Below are positions 7,313-7,475 of a stretch of 7,475 nucleotides of DNA, one piece after another. A model generated the notes under the pieces. The model saw only the letters and a program-made list of their open reading frames with translations, was not told the origin of the DNA and did no database searches. The translations under genes and the position numbers were made by a program. Every line of letters begins with the position of its first letter. Position 1 is the first letter of the stretch. This DNA comes from an uncultured Clostridia bacterium (lineage in GTDB: Bacteria; Bacillota; Clostridia; Oscillospirales; CAG-272): positions 1 through 7,475 of the forward strand of contig CAMOHW010000040.1 of NCBI GenBank assembly GCA_946615525.1. Direction: 5' to 3'.

Positions 7313-7475
7313 TCATCCCAGCAAAACATCCAAAATCATCATGACCAAAAAACCGGCGGCAAAACTGACAGCACCGATCTTTTGGCGCACGCCGTCCTCC
7401 ATTTCGGGGATCAGTTCTTCCACCACCACATAGATCATGGCGCCGGCCGCAAAACTTAAAAACCAGGGCATGGCA
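7313..7475 (-). CDS. ZIP-family metal transporter, C-terminal fragment (gene continues beyond the window)
   Basis: The last 53 codons end at TGA (7315-7313). The translated end reads SFAAGAMIYVVVEELIPE, then EMEDGVRQKIGAVSFAAG, then FLVMMILDVLLG and stop. This matches the final two membrane helices of ZIP transporters such as ZupT, where an AGIM...ELMP helix is followed by a hydrophilic turn and a last hydrophobic helix. ZIP proteins move divalent metals such as zinc, iron or manganese into the cytoplasm. The metal-binding helices are outside the window, so the metal cannot be inferred. No terminator-like hairpin is obvious between its stop and the ftsK promoter, so some read-through into ftsK is possible. 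Confidence 0.85.
   Translation of the reverse strand, partial: AMPWFLSFAAGAMIYVVVEELIPEMEDGVRQKIGAVSFAAGFLVMMILDVLLG

Overview
The window carries two complete genes and two partial ones and looks like chromosomal core sequence from a Firmicute, most likely a Clostridia member of the Oscillospiraceae type. That placement is an inference. It rests on a FtsK/SpoIIIE translocase of the Gram-positive type, a fused TIGR03960/TIGR03936-type radical SAM protein, a sigma-A-like promoter in an AT-rich spacer between more GC-rich genes, and a compact intrinsic terminator. I see no RNA gene, insertion sequence, CRISPR array, prophage or attachment site.

Layout. The plus strand holds (i) the 3' part of a membrane protein (window start to 1456), whose topology and scattered motifs match a P-type ATPase but whose phosphorylation motif is destroyed. 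Next come (ii) a 69-bp gap with a strong inverted repeat (1471-1504) and (iii) a 879-residue protein (1526-4165) combining a cobalamin-binding-like domain, a radical SAM domain and a C-terminal DUF2344 (TIGR03936-type) domain. This half ends at a strong, probably bidirectional terminator (4178-4215). On the minus strand, converging on that terminator, lies (iv) a 985-residue FtsK/SpoIIIE DNA translocase (7185 down to 4228) with its own promoter (about 7247-7275). Upstream of it on the same strand is (v) the last 53 codons of a ZIP-family metal transporter (7475 down to 7313).

How the genes relate. The two plus-strand genes are co-directional and could share a transcript, with the hairpin between them as a possible processing or attenuation element. 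No functional link between them is demonstrated. The translocase is probably an independent unit that pumps chromosomal DNA through the division or sporulation septum. The ZIP gene is co-directional with it, but a good promoter in the spacer argues against obligatory co-transcription.

The least ordinary items are the apparently catalytically dead P-type-ATPase-like protein and the fused radical SAM protein. The latter has a Tyr where the cobalamin-ligating His would sit and a second Cys cluster. Neither has a function I can name with certainty. I did not find convincing evidence of a new multi-gene system.
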